The notes: a model not told the origin generated them from the sequence alone. Counted from the first letter of the stretch, positions 45,358-55,381 are shown. The stretch: 64,000 nucleotides of DNA from Variovorax ginsengisoli (GCF_030486595.1 NZ_JAUJZH010000003.1:248001-312000), one strand, 5' to 3'. Numbers and translations are program-made.

Positions 45358-46509
45358 TCAGGCGCCGAGTTTCCGCGCGATCAGGTCCTTCATGATTTCG
45401 CTGGTGCCGCCGTAGATGCGCTGGATGCGGGCGTCGGCGTACATGCGGGCGATCGGGTACTCGGCCATATAGCCGTAGCCGCCGAACAGCTGCAGGCATT
45501 CGTCGGTGACCTTGCCCTGCTGCTCGGTGCACCACAACTTGGCCATGTACGCCGCCTCGGGCTCGAGCTGGCCGTCGAGCAGGCGCTGGATGCAGTCGTT
45601 GACGAAGCTGCGCACCACGTGCGCGAGGGTCGCGCACTCGGCCAGCTTGAAGCGCGTGTTCTGGAAATCGAACACGCTCTGGCCGAAGGCCTTGCGCTGC
45701 TGCGTGTAGGCCAGCGTGAGCTCGACCGCGCGTTCGATCACCGCGGCCGCCGGCACGCACAGCAGCAGGCGTTCGTAGGGCAGCTGGCTCATCAGCTGCA
45801 CGAAGCCTTCGCCTTCTTTTTCGCCCAGCAAGTGGTCGGCCGGCACGCGCACGCCGTCGAAGAACAGCTCGGCCGTGTCGGATGCGTGCTGGCCCAGCTT
45901 CTCCAGCCTTCGGCCGACCCTGAATCCCGGCAGGTCGTCGGTCTCGAGCACCACCAGCGAGACGCCGCGGCTGCCGGCGTCGCCGGTGCGCACGGCCACC
46001 ACCAGCAGGCTGGCGGTGAAGCCGTTGGTGATGAAGGTCTTGGCGCCGTCGATCAGGTAGGCATCGCCGTCGCGCCGGGCGCGCGTGCGCAAGGCCTTCA
46101 GGTCGGAGCCGCAGCCGGGCTCGGTCAGCGCGATGCCGGCCAGCAGCTCGCCACTGGCGAGCCGCGGCAGCCAGCGCTGCTTCTGGGCCTCGGTGCCGTA
46201 GTCGAGGATGTAGTGCGCCGCGAGGTTGTGGACCGCGGTGTTGGCCGGCACCTCGGCCTTGGCGAGTTCGTCCTGCACCACCAGCTGATAGGCCAGCGAA
46301 ACGCCAGCGCCGCCGTGGGCTTCGTCCAGTTCGGGCAGCAGGAATCCCAGCTCGCCGAACGGGCGCCAGACCTCGCGCGGGATGTAGCCCTGGCGGCGCC
46401 AGCCGTCCAGATGGGGCGCCAGTTCGGCCGCGATGTAGCGGCGCACCTGGGCGCGGAAGGCTTCGATGTCGTCGTCCATCCAGCGATGGCGCAGCAGTGA
46501 GGGGAGCAT
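45358..46509 (-). CDS. acyl-CoA dehydrogenase
   Basis: 383-residue flavoprotein for alpha,beta-dehydrogenation of an acyl-CoA. FAD-domain motifs IALTEPGCGSDL and AKTFITNGFTASLLVV, and C-terminal LQLFGGYGYMAEYPIARMYADARIQRIYGGT-type region with catalytic base position in IYGGTSEI context. Last gene of the acyl-CoA catabolic operon, 12 bases after the enoyl-CoA hydratase. Confidence 0.92.
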   Translation of the reverse strand: MLPSLLRHRWMDDDIEAFRAQVRRYIAAELAPHLDGWRRQGYIPREVWRPFGELGFLLPELDEAHGGAGVSLAYQLVVQDELAKAEVPANTAVHNLAAHYILDYGTEAQKQRWLPRLASGELLAGIALTEPGCGSDLKALRTRARRDGDAYLIDGAKTFITNGFTASLLVVAVRTGDAGSRGVSLVVLETDDLPGFRVGRRLEKLGQHASDTAELFFDGVRVPADHLLGEKEGEGFVQLMSQLPYERLLLCVPAAAVIERAVELTLAYTQQRKAFGQSVFDFQNTRFKLAECATLAHVVRSFVNDCIQRLLDGQLEPEAAYMAKLWCTEQQGKVTDECLQLFGGYGYMAEYPIARMYADARIQRIYGGTSEIMKDLIARKLGA

Positions 46510-46521
46510 GGGTCGGGTTCG

Positions 46522-47316
46522 TCAGTGGCGTGAGCCCGCGCGGGCCAGGAAGCGCGCGCAGGCATCGTTGAAGAAGGGGCCGGCGACGTGCCGGCGCTGC
46601 GCCGTGCGCTCGCAGGCGAGCTGCTGTTCGAGGCTGTGGGCGGGCGCCGCATCGATCAGCCGGCGCGTGTCGCGCAGCGCGGCCGCCGACGCGCGGCCCA
46701 GTCGCCGCGCCAGGGCCTGGGCTTCGGCCTGCAGTTCGGCATCGGCGATGCAGCGCCAGACCAGGCCCCATTGCTCGGCCTGCGCGGCGTCGATCCGCTC
46801 CCCGAGCAGCGCGATGCCGAGGGCGCGGCTGCGCCCGAGCAGGCGCGACAGCAGCCAGGTGGCGCCGAGGTCCGGCACGGCGCCGAGCTGCGGCACCTGC
46901 GGCACCAGGAAGTACGCCGAACGCGCAGCCAGCACGACGTCGGCCGCCAGCGCGATGCCGACCGCACCGCCGACGCAGGGTCCGTTGACCGCCGCGACCA
47001 CCGGCACCGGGCATTCGGCGATGGCTTGCGTGAGCGGGTTGCCGACGTCTTCCATGTAGCGGCCGATCTCGGCCTGCGCGTGCAGTCCGCCGCCGGCCAG
47101 AACATCGCCGAACCAGCCGATGTCGCCGCCGGCCGAGAAGGCGCGGCCGGCGCCGGTCAGCACGATCGCGCGCGTGCGCTCGTCGGCGACGGCGGCACGC
47201 AGCGCCTGCGCGAGTTCGACCATCAATGGCGGCGAGAGCGCGTTGAGCGCCTCGGCGCGGTCGAGCGTGAGAGTGGTCACGCCGTCGTGGAGGGCACTGC
47301 GTACGAGGGCGGTCAT
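46522..47316 (-). CDS. enoyl-CoA hydratase/isomerase family protein
   Basis: 264-residue crotonase. Oxyanion-hole segments FSAGGDIGWF and NGPCVGGAVGIALAADVVLA; the usual second catalytic Glu region reads VPQLGAVPDLGATWLL. Start at 47316, two bases after the SDR stop; the frame remains open upstream only in antisense of the SDR gene. Confidence 0.9.
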   Translation of the reverse strand: MTALVRSALHDGVTTLTLDRAEALNALSPPLMVELAQALRAAVADERTRAIVLTGAGRAFSAGGDIGWFGDVLAGGGLHAQAEIGRYMEDVGNPLTQAIAECPVPVVAAVNGPCVGGAVGIALAADVVLAARSAYFLVPQVPQLGAVPDLGATWLLSRLLGRSRALGIALLGERIDAAQAEQWGLVWRCIADAELQAEAQALARRLGRASAAALRDTRRLIDAAPAHSLEQQLACERTAQRRHVAGPFFNDACARFLARAGSRH

Positions 47317-47318
47317 CC

Positions 47319-48149
47319 CTAGATCCCGGTCAGCCCGCCGCTGCACATCAGCGTCTGGCCGCTCACGTAGTCCGACTCTGGAATGCACAGCAGGTACACC
47401 GCGCCGGCCGCCTCGTCGGGCGTGCCGCCGCGGCCGAGCGGGATGCTGCGCTCCATCGCGGCCATGAGGTCGGGGTTGACGCCGACCTTGATGTCGCGGC
47501 CGTCGATGCGGGCGGTGCCGCCATCGGCGGCGCTGCCTGTGAGCCGGGTCTTGATGAAACCGTAGGCCACGCAGTTGACCGTGACGTTCATGCGGCCCCA
47601 TTCCTTGGCCAGCGTCTGTGTCAGGCCGACGATGCCGGCCTTGGCGGTCGAATAGTTGGCCTGGCCCGCATTGCCGAACAGGCCGGCCACCGACGAGATG
47701 TTGACCACCTTGCGCATCACGCGCTGGCCGGCTTCGCCTTCGGCCTTGGCGAGCGCCCGGATCACCGGCTGCGCCGCGCGCAGGATGCGGAACGGCGCCG
47801 TCAGGTGGCAGTCGAGCATCGCGTACCACTGCTCGTCCGTCATCTTCTGGATCACGTTGTCCCAGGTGTAGCCGGCGTTGTTGACGATGATGTCCAGGCC
47901 CTTGTATTCGTTCACCGCGGTGGCGACGAAGCGCTCGGCGAAATCCGGCGCCGTGACGTTGCCGATGCAGGCGACCGCCTGGCCGCCGGCCTCGCGGATG
48001 GCCTGCACGGCTTCCTGGGCCGGCTCCGCGTCGAGGTCGTTGACGACGATGCGCGCGCCTTCGCTGGCCAGCTTCAGCGCGATCGAGCGCCCGATGCCGC
48101 GGCCCGAGCCGGTGATGAGGGCGACCTTGCCTTCGAGTTTGCTTGTCAT
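47319..48149 (-). CDS. short-chain dehydrogenase/reductase, FabG-like
   Basis: 276 aa. Cofactor motif TGSGRGIGRS, NNAG, catalytic Ser in VVNISSVAG and Tyr-x3-Lys as YSTAK. Slightly longer than FabG, with an extra segment (EGEAGQRVMRK) before the catalytic Ser and another (about SAADGGTARIDGRDI) in the substrate loop. Likely the 3-hydroxyacyl-CoA dehydrogenase step of this operon. Confidence 0.9.
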   Translation of the reverse strand: MTSKLEGKVALITGSGRGIGRSIALKLASEGARIVVNDLDAEPAQEAVQAIREAGGQAVACIGNVTAPDFAERFVATAVNEYKGLDIIVNNAGYTWDNVIQKMTDEQWYAMLDCHLTAPFRILRAAQPVIRALAKAEGEAGQRVMRKVVNISSVAGLFGNAGQANYSTAKAGIVGLTQTLAKEWGRMNVTVNCVAYGFIKTRLTGSAADGGTARIDGRDIKVGVNPDLMAAMERSIPLGRGGTPDEAAGAVYLLCIPESDYVSGQTLMCSGGLTGI

Positions 48150-48168
48150 GCTTTTCCTTCTTTGGGTT

Positions 48169-48588
48169 TCAGGGCAGCGCGACCAGCGCCTCGCCGACGA
48201 TCTTGGTCTGGCCGAACTGGTTGGCGCTCAGCAGCTCGATGCGCACGCAGCGCTCGCCGGCCTGCTCGAGCTTCTCGACCACGGTGCCGCTGCAGCGCAT
48301 CGCGTTGCCCAGGTGGGTGATGCCCTGGAAGCGGGCGTCGAAGCGGCGCAGCCGGCTCTGCGGCGCCCAGGCGGTGAGCAGGCGGCCGAGCCAGGCCATG
48401 CCCAGCATGCCTTGCGCGAAGACGTCGGGCATGCCGGCGCGGCGCGCCACGTCGATGTCGATGTGGATCGGGTTGTGATCGCCCGAGGCGCCGGCGAACA
48501 GGGCCAGCGTGGTGCGGTCGACCGGGGGCGGCTGCAGCGGCGGCAAGGCGTCGCCGACCTGCACGCTGTCGAAGGTGGGAGGGTTCAT
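48169..48588 (-). CDS. MaoC-family dehydratase (hot-dog fold)
   Basis: 139 aa with the hydratase-2 signature FAGASGDHNPIHID (catalytic Asp and His). Paired with the next upstream gene, an N-terminal-type MaoC domain; such pairs act as heteromeric enoyl-CoA hydratases in degradation of bulky acyl-CoAs. Confidence 0.88.
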   Translation of the reverse strand: MNPPTFDSVQVGDALPPLQPPPVDRTTLALFAGASGDHNPIHIDIDVARRAGMPDVFAQGMLGMAWLGRLLTAWAPQSRLRRFDARFQGITHLGNAMRCSGTVVEKLEQAGERCVRIELLSANQFGQTKIVGEALVALP

Positions 48589-48600
48589 TCGGACATGCTC

Positions 48601-49041
48601 CTAGTGGCGGCAGACGATGACGGTGCGCAGTTCGGCGACCAGCTCGCCGTGCTGGTTGGTGGCGCGCGCGGTCTTGACGACGAACTCGAGCGCGCCGTTC
48701 TTCTTGTCGTAGATGTCGCTGATCGTGCTGCGCACGGTCACGGTGTCGCCGGCGCAGGCCGCCACATGAAAGCTGAAGCCCTGCTCGCCGTGCAGCAGCT
48801 TGGCGATCGGGATCTGCAGGTCGGCGAGCAACTGCTCGGAGGCGCCCGAGTCGAGCTCGGCCGCGAACAGGAAGGTCGGCGGTGCCGGCAGGTCGGGGTA
48901 GCCGGCATCGCGCGCCGCGGCGACGTCGGTGTAGACCGGATCGGTCTCGCCGATCGCCTTGGCGAAGAACTGCAGCCGGCTGCGCTCGATCGGCAACACC
49001 GATGCGGGCAGTTCGTGGCCGATCCATTTCTTGTCGATCAT
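48601..49041 (-). CDS. MaoC N-terminal-domain (FAS1-like) dehydratase
   Basis: 146 aa: RSRLQFFAKAIGETDPVYTD is the hot-dog N-terminal motif, where the catalytic His of GDxNPxH is replaced. It lies 12 bases before the MaoC partner. Together they equal one two-domain hydratase. Confidence 0.85.
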   Translation of the reverse strand: MIDKKWIGHELPASVLPIERSRLQFFAKAIGETDPVYTDVAAARDAGYPDLPAPPTFLFAAELDSGASEQLLADLQIPIAKLLHGEQGFSFHVAACAGDTVTVRSTISDIYDKKNGALEFVVKTARATNQHGELVAELRTVIVCRH

Positions 49042-49054
49042 GGGCGCTCCTTTT

Positions 49055-50239
49055 TCATACGCGTTCGTAGAGGGTCACGACACAGGCGCCGCCGAGCCCG
49101 AGGTTGTGCTGCAGCGCCAGCCGGGCGCCTTCGACCTGGCGCTGTTCGGCCGTGCCGCGCAGCTGGTGCGTGAGCTCGTAGCACTGGGCCAGGCCGGTGG
49201 CGCCCAGCGGATGCCCCTTGCTCAGCAATCCGCCCGAGGGGTTGGTGACCACCTTGCCGCCGTAGCTGTTGTCGCCGTCGCAGATGAACTGCTCGGCGCC
49301 GCCGGGCCCGCACAGGCCGAGCGCCTCGTAGCTGATCAGTTCGTTCTGCGCGAAGCAGTCGTGCAACTCGACGACGTCGAGCTCGTCCGGCCCGATGCCC
49401 GCGGCCTCGTAGACCTGCCGTGCCGCCGCCTGCGCCATGCCGAAGCCGACCACCTCGCGCATGTCGCGGGCATCGAAGGTGGCGGGGCGGTCGGTGGCCA
49501 TGGCCTGCGCCCTGATGCGCACGCTGCGCTGGATGCCGTGCCGCTCGGCGAAGGCGCCCGAGCAGATGACGGCCGCGGCCGCGCCGCAGGTCGGCGGGCA
49601 GGCCATCAGGCGGGTCATCACGCCGGGCCACATCACGGGCGCATTCATGACCTCTTCCTCGGTCACCACCTTGCGAAGCATGGCCAGCGGGTTGTTCGCC
49701 GCATGCCGGCTGGCCTTGGCGCGCACCTTCGCGAAGGTCGACAGCTGCGTGCCGTACTGCTGCATGTGGGCGAGGCCGGCGCCGCCGAAGTAGCGCAGCG
49801 CCAGCGGGATCTCGTCTTGCCCGACCAGCTCCGCGGTGGCCTGGTCGAAGCGCTCGAAGGGGCTCGGCCGATCATTGAAGACCGCGCCGAGCGCGCCCGG
49901 GCGCATCTGCTCGAAGCCGAGCGCCAGCACGCAATCGGCAGCGCCGCTGGCCACCGCCTGGCGCGCCAGGAACAGCGCGGTCGAGCCGGTCGAGCAGTTG
50001 TTGTTGACGTTGACGATCGGAATGCCGCTCAGCCCGACCTCGTACAGCGCGTGCTGTCCGGCGGTGGAGTCGCCGTAGACATAGCCGACGTAGGCCTGCT
50101 GCACCTGCTCGTAGCCGATGCCGGCGTCGGCGAGCGCCTGCCGGGTGGCCTGGGCCGCCATCTGCGGATAGGCCTCGCCGGCCCCGGGCTTGGTGAAGGG
50201 GATCATGCCGACCCCGGCGACGTAGACGTCCTGGTTCAT
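49055..50239 (-). CDS. thiolase-family protein, SCP-x / lipid-transfer type
   Basis: 394 aa. NNNCSTGSTAL carries the nucleophilic Cys; VELHDCFAQNELISYEALG and NPSGGLLSKGHPLGATG supply the other conserved residues. Members cleave 3-ketoacyl-CoAs with branched or steroid-like side chains, or act as aldolases. Central enzyme of the operon. Confidence 0.88.
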   Translation of the reverse strand: MNQDVYVAGVGMIPFTKPGAGEAYPQMAAQATRQALADAGIGYEQVQQAYVGYVYGDSTAGQHALYEVGLSGIPIVNVNNNCSTGSTALFLARQAVASGAADCVLALGFEQMRPGALGAVFNDRPSPFERFDQATAELVGQDEIPLALRYFGGAGLAHMQQYGTQLSTFAKVRAKASRHAANNPLAMLRKVVTEEEVMNAPVMWPGVMTRLMACPPTCGAAAAVICSGAFAERHGIQRSVRIRAQAMATDRPATFDARDMREVVGFGMAQAAARQVYEAAGIGPDELDVVELHDCFAQNELISYEALGLCGPGGAEQFICDGDNSYGGKVVTNPSGGLLSKGHPLGATGLAQCYELTHQLRGTAEQRQVEGARLALQHNLGLGGACVVTLYERV

Positions 50240-50266
50240 GAAAGGCTCCTTGGTGTGGGAATGGCT

Positions 50267-51826
50267 TCAGGCCACGGCGCTTTCGCGGCCCTGCCAGAAG
50301 GGTTCGCGCAGCCGGGTCTTGAGCACCTTGCCGGCGCCCGACAGCGGCAGCGCATCGACGAAGTCGACGCTGCGCGGGCACTTGTAGCCCGCGATCAGGG
50401 ACTTGCAGTGGGCGATCAGCGCGGCCGGCGCGACCTCTTGATCGGGCCGCCGCACCACCACCGCATGCACGCTCTCGCCCCACTCGTCGCTCGGGATCGC
50501 GATCACCGCGCAGGCCAGCACCGCGGGATGCTGCGCCAGGGCGTTCTCGACCTCGGCCGAATAGACGTTCTCGCCGCCCGTGATGATCATGTCCTTGAGC
50601 CGGTCGGCGATGAAGATGAAGCCGTCGTCGTCCATCCAGGCGCCGTCGCCGGTGTGCATCCAGCCGTCGCGCAGCGCCGCCGCGGTGAGCCCCGGCTGGT
50701 TCCAGTAGCCCTGCATCACGTTGGGCCCGCGCACGATGACTTCGCCGACCGTGCCGCGCGGCACCTCGACGCCCTGCGGGTCGACGATGCGGACCTCGGT
50801 GCAATGGCTGGCCCGGCCCGCCGAGCGCAGCTTGCCGAGGTGGCGGGCCTCGCGGGTGTGGTACCAGGGTGGATTGAGGGTCGCTAGCGGCGACAGTTCG
50901 GTCATGCCGTAGGCCTGCGCGAACTCGACGCCGGGCAGGGCGTTCATGGCGCGTTCGAGCACCGCCTCGGCGATCGTCGAGGCACCGTACGCGATGGCGC
51001 GCAGCGAACTCAGGTCGCGCGGCTTCTTCATCGCCGGGTGGTCGACCAGCATCTGGATCATGGTGGGCACCAGCAGCGCGTGCGTGACCCGGTCGCGCTC
51101 GATGACGTCGAGCACCTGCTCCGGGTTGAAGACCGGGATGATCGAATGCGTGTTGCCCTCGATCCAGTGCGGCATCGCCAGGCCCATGTCGGCCAGGTGG
51201 AACATCGGCGCGCAATGCAGGTAGGTGCCGTCGGGCCCGGCCAGGCCCTCGGCGCGCAGCGCCATGCCCGAGCTGCACATGTTGGTGTGGCTCAGCATCA
51301 CGCCCTTGGGAAAGCCGGTGGTGCCGCCGGTATAGAAGATGCCGGCCAGGTCTTCGCCGCGGCGCAGCGCGTCGGGCACCGGCACGGCCTCGGCCAGCAG
51401 GGCCTCGTAGCCGTGCATGCCGGCGGGCGCCTCGCCGTCGCCGCAGAACACGACTTCGCGCAAGCTGGTGGCGTCGCGCCTGAACGGCTCGACCAGCGCG
51501 GCGAAGCTCGCATCGACCAGCAGGATGGTCGAGCCCGAGTCGTTCAGCGAATAGAGAATCTCGGCCGGCGACCAGCGGATGTTGCAGGGATTGAGCACGC
51601 CGCCGCCCCAGGGCACGGCCATCTGGTATTCGAGGTAGCGGTCGGAATTGAGCGACAGCATCGCGACCCGGTCGCCGCGTTGCATGCCGAGCGTCTGAAG
51701 GGCCGCTGCCAGGCGCGCCACGCGGTCGATCAGTTCGGCAAAGCTGCGTTGGCGGTCGCCGAAGCGCAGTGCCACGCGATCCGGATGCTGCTGCGCCGCG
51801 CGGTGCAGTGCTTGGGTGAGGTACAT
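50267..51826 (-). CDS. acyl-CoA synthetase (AMP-forming)
   Basis: 519 aa, adenylate-forming enzyme. P-loop FYTGGTTGFPKGV, A5 QAYGMTE, A7 HTGDGAWMDDDGF, A8 IADRLKDMIITGGENVYS and C-terminal catalytic Lys in GAGKVLKTRLR. First gene of the operon; the start at 51826 has a GGAAGGAG ribosome site. It activates the (unknown) acid that the rest of the operon degrades. Confidence 0.92.
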   Translation of the reverse strand: MYLTQALHRAAQQHPDRVALRFGDRQRSFAELIDRVARLAAALQTLGMQRGDRVAMLSLNSDRYLEYQMAVPWGGGVLNPCNIRWSPAEILYSLNDSGSTILLVDASFAALVEPFRRDATSLREVVFCGDGEAPAGMHGYEALLAEAVPVPDALRRGEDLAGIFYTGGTTGFPKGVMLSHTNMCSSGMALRAEGLAGPDGTYLHCAPMFHLADMGLAMPHWIEGNTHSIIPVFNPEQVLDVIERDRVTHALLVPTMIQMLVDHPAMKKPRDLSSLRAIAYGASTIAEAVLERAMNALPGVEFAQAYGMTELSPLATLNPPWYHTREARHLGKLRSAGRASHCTEVRIVDPQGVEVPRGTVGEVIVRGPNVMQGYWNQPGLTAAALRDGWMHTGDGAWMDDDGFIFIADRLKDMIITGGENVYSAEVENALAQHPAVLACAVIAIPSDEWGESVHAVVVRRPDQEVAPAALIAHCKSLIAGYKCPRSVDFVDALPLSGAGKVLKTRLREPFWQGRESAVA

Positions 51827-51929
51827 GCTTTTCGTCTCCTTCCGGCCCCGGGATTCCGTGGCCTTGTTCTGGGTGGGCTCATGGTAGAAACCGCCGGCCG
51901 TCCGGACGATTGCGCTTCGCATCGATCCG

Positions 51930-52976
51930 ATGGCAAAAGACCTCAACCCGCCCTCATGGAGCCTTCGATCGATGCTGCGTCCTCCGGTCACGATCTCGAT
52001 CGCGTTCGTCAAGGGCATGGTGTCCGGCATCCGGGCGCGCGGCTGCTGCTGCGACGACCTGCTGGCCGAGGCCGGCATTCCGCCCGGGCTGCTGCAGGAA
52101 CCCGGTGCGCGCGTCACGGCCGACCAGTACGTGGCGCTGTTCGGGCTCCTGATCGAGCGCTTCGACGACGAATGCCTGGGCTTCCTGTCGCGGCCGGTCA
52201 GGCGCGGCAGCCTGGCCCTCATGACCCGCGCGGCGATCGACGCGCCGACGCTCGAGGCCGCGACCCGCCGCGTTGCCCACGTGTTTCGCCTGCTGCAGGA
52301 CGACCTGCTGCTGGAACCGGTGCGCGACGGCGCGCTGGCGGGCGTGGCGCTGTACGTGGTGGATCCGGCGCAGGCGCGCCCGGCCTTTCTCCACGAACTG
52401 ATGCTGCGCGTCGTCTGGCGTCTGCTGGCCTGGCTCGCGGGCGGGCTGCCGGCCGTGCGCTTCGATTTCGCGTTCCAGAGTCCGGCCTACGCCAGCAGCT
52501 ACGGCAAGGTGTTTCCGGCGCCGCTGCACTTCGGCTGCGCGCAGTCGGCGTTCTGGTTCGACGCGGCGCAGCTGAAGAAGCCGGTGCGCCGCGACGAGGC
52601 CGCGATGCGCGCCTTCCTGGCCGACGCGCGGGCCCAGGTGATCGTGCCGCGGCGCGGCGACGACCTGTGCAGCGCGCGCGTGCGCGGCCACCTGCAGCAC
52701 ACCCAGCCGGCATGGCCCGACCTCGCGGCCACCGCCGAGGCGCTGCACATGTCGACCTCGACCCTGCAGCGGCGGCTGGCCAGCGAAGGCACCTCGTTCC
52801 AGTCGCTCAAGAACGAACTGCGCCGCGACACCGCGATCGTGCGCCTGATCTCGGGCACGGTGCCGCTCGCGACGCTGGCCTTCGAGCTGGGCTTCGCCGA
52901 CAGCGCGGCGTTCCAGCGCGCCTTCAAGGTGTGGACCGGCAGCGCGCCCGGCGCCTACCGCCGCGGCCGCCCTTGA
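51930..52976 (+). CDS. AraC-family regulator with N-terminal arabinose_bd domain
   Basis: 348 aa. N-terminal sensor (about 20-210) of the type found in regulators of fatty-acid and cyclic-acid catabolism, and C-terminal AraC HTH ([40 protein letters not shown]). Divergent from the acyl-CoA operon 103 bases away and very likely its activator. Converges with the Lrp gene. Confidence 0.88.
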   Translation: MAKDLNPPSWSLRSMLRPPVTISIAFVKGMVSGIRARGCCCDDLLAEAGIPPGLLQEPGARVTADQYVALFGLLIERFDDECLGFLSRPVRRGSLALMTRAAIDAPTLEAATRRVAHVFRLLQDDLLLEPVRDGALAGVALYVVDPAQARPAFLHELMLRVVWRLLAWLAGGLPAVRFDFAFQSPAYASSYGKVFPAPLHFGCAQSAFWFDAAQLKKPVRRDEAAMRAFLADARAQVIVPRRGDDLCSARVRGHLQHTQPAWPDLAATAEALHMSTSTLQRRLASEGTSFQSLKNELRRDTAIVRLISGTVPLATLAFELGFADSAAFQRAFKVWTGSAPGAYRRGRP

Positions 52977-52983
52977 TTTCGGA

Positions 52984-53451
52984 TCAGCGGTCCATCGGCA
53001 GGTAGAGGCTTTCCTTGATCTCCTCCATCACCACGTAGCTGTTCGACTCGGCCGGCACCGGCAGCTTCTTCAGCAGGTCGCCGAGCAGGTTGCGGTAGTC
53101 GCTCATGGCGCGCAGGCGGGCCTTGACGAGGTAGTCGAAGCCGCCCGACACCAGGTGGCATTCCATCACCTCGGGCACGTGCAGGAGCTCCTGGCGGACC
53201 TTGTCGAAGACATCGGCCGACTTCGACGACAGCGTGATCTCGACGAACACCAGCAAGGTCTTGCCGAGTGCCTGCGGGTCGATGCGCGCGTGGTAGCCGC
53301 TGATGACGCCATCGCGCTCCATGCGTCGCACCCGCTCGGAACAGGGCGAGGTCGACAGGCCGATCTGCTCGGCCAGGTCGGTCATCGAGATGCGTCCCTG
53401 GCGCTGCAGGATGTCGAGGATTTTCCGGTCGGTGCGGTCGAGGTCGGTCAT
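52984..53451 (-). CDS. Lrp/AsnC-family regulator
   Basis: 155 aa: N-terminal HTH ([20 protein letters not shown]) and a C-terminal RAM domain ([19 protein letters not shown]). AAGGAG lies just before the ATG at 53451. Divergent from dadA, the arrangement seen for alanine- or D-amino-acid-responsive regulators, which probably activate dadA. The 129-base gap contains A/T-rich sequence (53530-53550). Confidence 0.92.
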   Translation of the reverse strand: MTDLDRTDRKILDILQRQGRISMTDLAEQIGLSTSPCSERVRRMERDGVISGYHARIDPQALGKTLLVFVEITLSSKSADVFDKVRQELLHVPEVMECHLVSGGFDYLVKARLRAMSDYRNLLGDLLKKLPVPAESNSYVVMEEIKESLYLPMDR

Positions 53452-53580
53452 TTCACTCCTTGGGGCCTTCAGGCGGGCCGGAATCAGCTGAAAACAATGC
53501 AAAGTGGCCTAATTTCAGTGGAGTTTACCGACGATCAATTAATAACATTGACTCCTTTCCTGCTTTCTTGGAGTTCTGCG

Positions 53581-54891
53581 ATGAAAGTGATCGTTCTGGG
53601 CGGTGGCGTGATCGGTGTCACCACCGCGTACTACCTGGCGCGCAATGGCGCCGAGGTGACCCTGATCGATCGCCAGGGCGGCCCGGCGCAGGAAACCAGC
53701 TTCGCCAATGCCGGCCAGGTGTCGCCCGGCTACTCGACGCCCTGGGCGGCGCCGGGGATCCCGCTGAAGGCCCTCAAGTGGATGTTCCAGAAGCACGCGC
53801 CGCTGTCGATCCGCCCCGACGGCTCGCTGTTCCAGCTGCGCTGGATGGCGCAGATGCTCAGGAACTGCTCGCCCGATCGCTATGCGCTCAACAAGGAACG
53901 CATGATGCGCGTCGCCGAGTACAGCCGCGACTGCCTGCGCGCGCTGCGCGCCGAGACCGGCATCCGCTACGAGCAGCGCACCCAGGGCACGCTCCAGCTG
54001 TTTCGCACCCAGGCGCAGCTCGACGCGGTGCAGCGCGACCTGGCCGTGCTCGAAGAATGCGGCGTGCCCTACACGCTGCTCGACCGCAGCCGCCTGGCGA
54101 GCGTCGAACCGGCCCTGGCGCGCACCGGCGACCTGCTCTCCGGCGGCCTGCACCTGCCGAACGACGAGACCGGCGACTGCAACCTGTTCACCCAGGGCCT
54201 GGCGGCGATCGCCCGCGGGCTGGGCGTCGACTTCCGCTTCGACCAGCCGGTCGACGGCCTGGTCACGGAGGGCGGCCGGATCACCGGCGTGCGCCTGGGC
54301 GGCGCGGCGAGCGAAGTGCTCACCGCCGATCGCTACGTGCTGGCCTTCGGCAGCTATTCGCGCGACTTCATCGGGCCACTGGGGCTCGACATCCCGGTCT
54401 ATCCTGTCAAGGGCTATTCGCTGACGGTGCCGCTGGTCGAGCCCTCGCTGGCGCCGCAGTCCACGGTGCTCGACGAGACCTACAAGGTGGCGGTCACGCG
54501 CTTCGACGACCGCATCCGGGTCGGCGGCATGGCCGAACTCGGCGGCTTCGACCTGCGCCTGAACCCGCGCCGGCGCGAGACCCTGGAGCGCGTCATCACC
54601 GACCTGTTCCCCTGCGGCGACCTGCCGCGCGCCAGCTTCTGGACCGGCCTGAGGCCGATGACGCCCGACAGCACGCCGATCGTCGGCCCGACCCGCTACG
54701 GCAACCTGTTCCTCAACACCGGGCACGGCACGCTGGGCTGGACCATGGCCTGCGGTTCCGGCAAGCTGGTGGCCGACCAGGTGACGGGGCGGCGTCCGGA
54801 GATTCGCACCGACGGGCTGTCGGTCGACCGCTACCTGCCGGTCGCGCCGGGACGTGGCAGCGCGGGCCGACCGCAAGGCGTGCCGGCCTGA
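53581..54891 (+). CDS. dadA: D-amino acid dehydrogenase
   Basis: 436-residue FAD enzyme, the length of the E. coli DadA. Start motif [40 protein letters not shown] (family hallmark absent from the 17.3 kb paralogue), and the end [14 protein letters not shown]. Ribosome site TTGGAG before the ATG. With the divergent Lrp gene this is the canonical alanine/D-amino acid catabolic locus, though no alanine racemase (dadX) follows. Confidence 0.95.
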   Translation: MKVIVLGGGVIGVTTAYYLARNGAEVTLIDRQGGPAQETSFANAGQVSPGYSTPWAAPGIPLKALKWMFQKHAPLSIRPDGSLFQLRWMAQMLRNCSPDRYALNKERMMRVAEYSRDCLRALRAETGIRYEQRTQGTLQLFRTQAQLDAVQRDLAVLEECGVPYTLLDRSRLASVEPALARTGDLLSGGLHLPNDETGDCNLFTQGLAAIARGLGVDFRFDQPVDGLVTEGGRITGVRLGGAASEVLTADRYVLAFGSYSRDFIGPLGLDIPVYPVKGYSLTVPLVEPSLAPQSTVLDETYKVAVTRFDDRIRVGGMAELGGFDLRLNPRRRETLERVITDLFPCGDLPRASFWTGLRPMTPDSTPIVGPTRYGNLFLNTGHGTLGWTMACGSGKLVADQVTGRRPEIRTDGLSVDRYLPVAPGRGSAGRPQGVPA

Positions 54892-54906
54892 GAACCTGCT
54901 CGCAAT

Positions 54907-54935
54907 GGGTCCATGACCTCCGGGGTCATCGACCC
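54907..54935 (+). terminator. strong hairpin after dadA
   Basis: GGGTC-C-ATGACC-TCCGG-GGTCAT-C-GACCC: eleven base pairs with one C-C mismatch, 16 bases after the dadA stop. No T-run follows, so it may end transcription inefficiently or protect the mRNA 3' end. Confidence 0.5.
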
Positions 54936-55003
54936 GCGGAGGCCGCACGGCGACCATTCGTTCACCCCGCGCTGTTGCGGGTCGTGAATCGAAAGGAAAC
55001 GCC

Positions 55004-55381
55004 ATGAACACCGCCACCATCGATGCCACCCGCGTGGCCGAGCACTACATCGCCGTCTGGAACGAGACCGATGCCGAGCGCCGCCTGAGGCTGCTCGAAA
55101 CCCACTGGACCGAGGACGCGCGCTATGTCGATCCGCTGGCGCAGGCCAGCGGCCGCACGCAGATCAGCGCGCTCGTCGGCGGCGTGCAGCAGCGCTTTCC
55201 CGGCTTTCGCTTCGCCCTCAAGGGCCAGCCCGACGCGCACGGCGACCGGCTGCGCTTCTCGTGGACCCTGGGCCCCAGCGGCGCCGAGGACCTGATCGAG
55301 GGGACCGACTTCGCGCAGCTCGAAGCCGGCCGGCTGCAGTCGGTCACGGGTTTCCTGGACAAGGTGCCGGTCGGGGCCTGA
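55004..55381 (+). CDS. NTF2-like (SnoaL-type) small protein
   Basis: 125 aa, single NTF2-like alpha+beta barrel: VAEHYIAVWNETDAERR, HWTEDARYVDPLA and GRTQISALVGGVQQRFPGF. Relatives include polyketide cyclase/isomerase-like proteins, mostly of unknown function. A AAAGGAAA site precedes the ATG. Same strand as dadA but separated by a hairpin. Confidence 0.8.
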   Translation: MNTATIDATRVAEHYIAVWNETDAERRLRLLETHWTEDARYVDPLAQASGRTQISALVGGVQQRFPGFRFALKGQPDAHGDRLRFSWTLGPSGAEDLIEGTDFAQLEAGRLQSVTGFLDKVPVGA

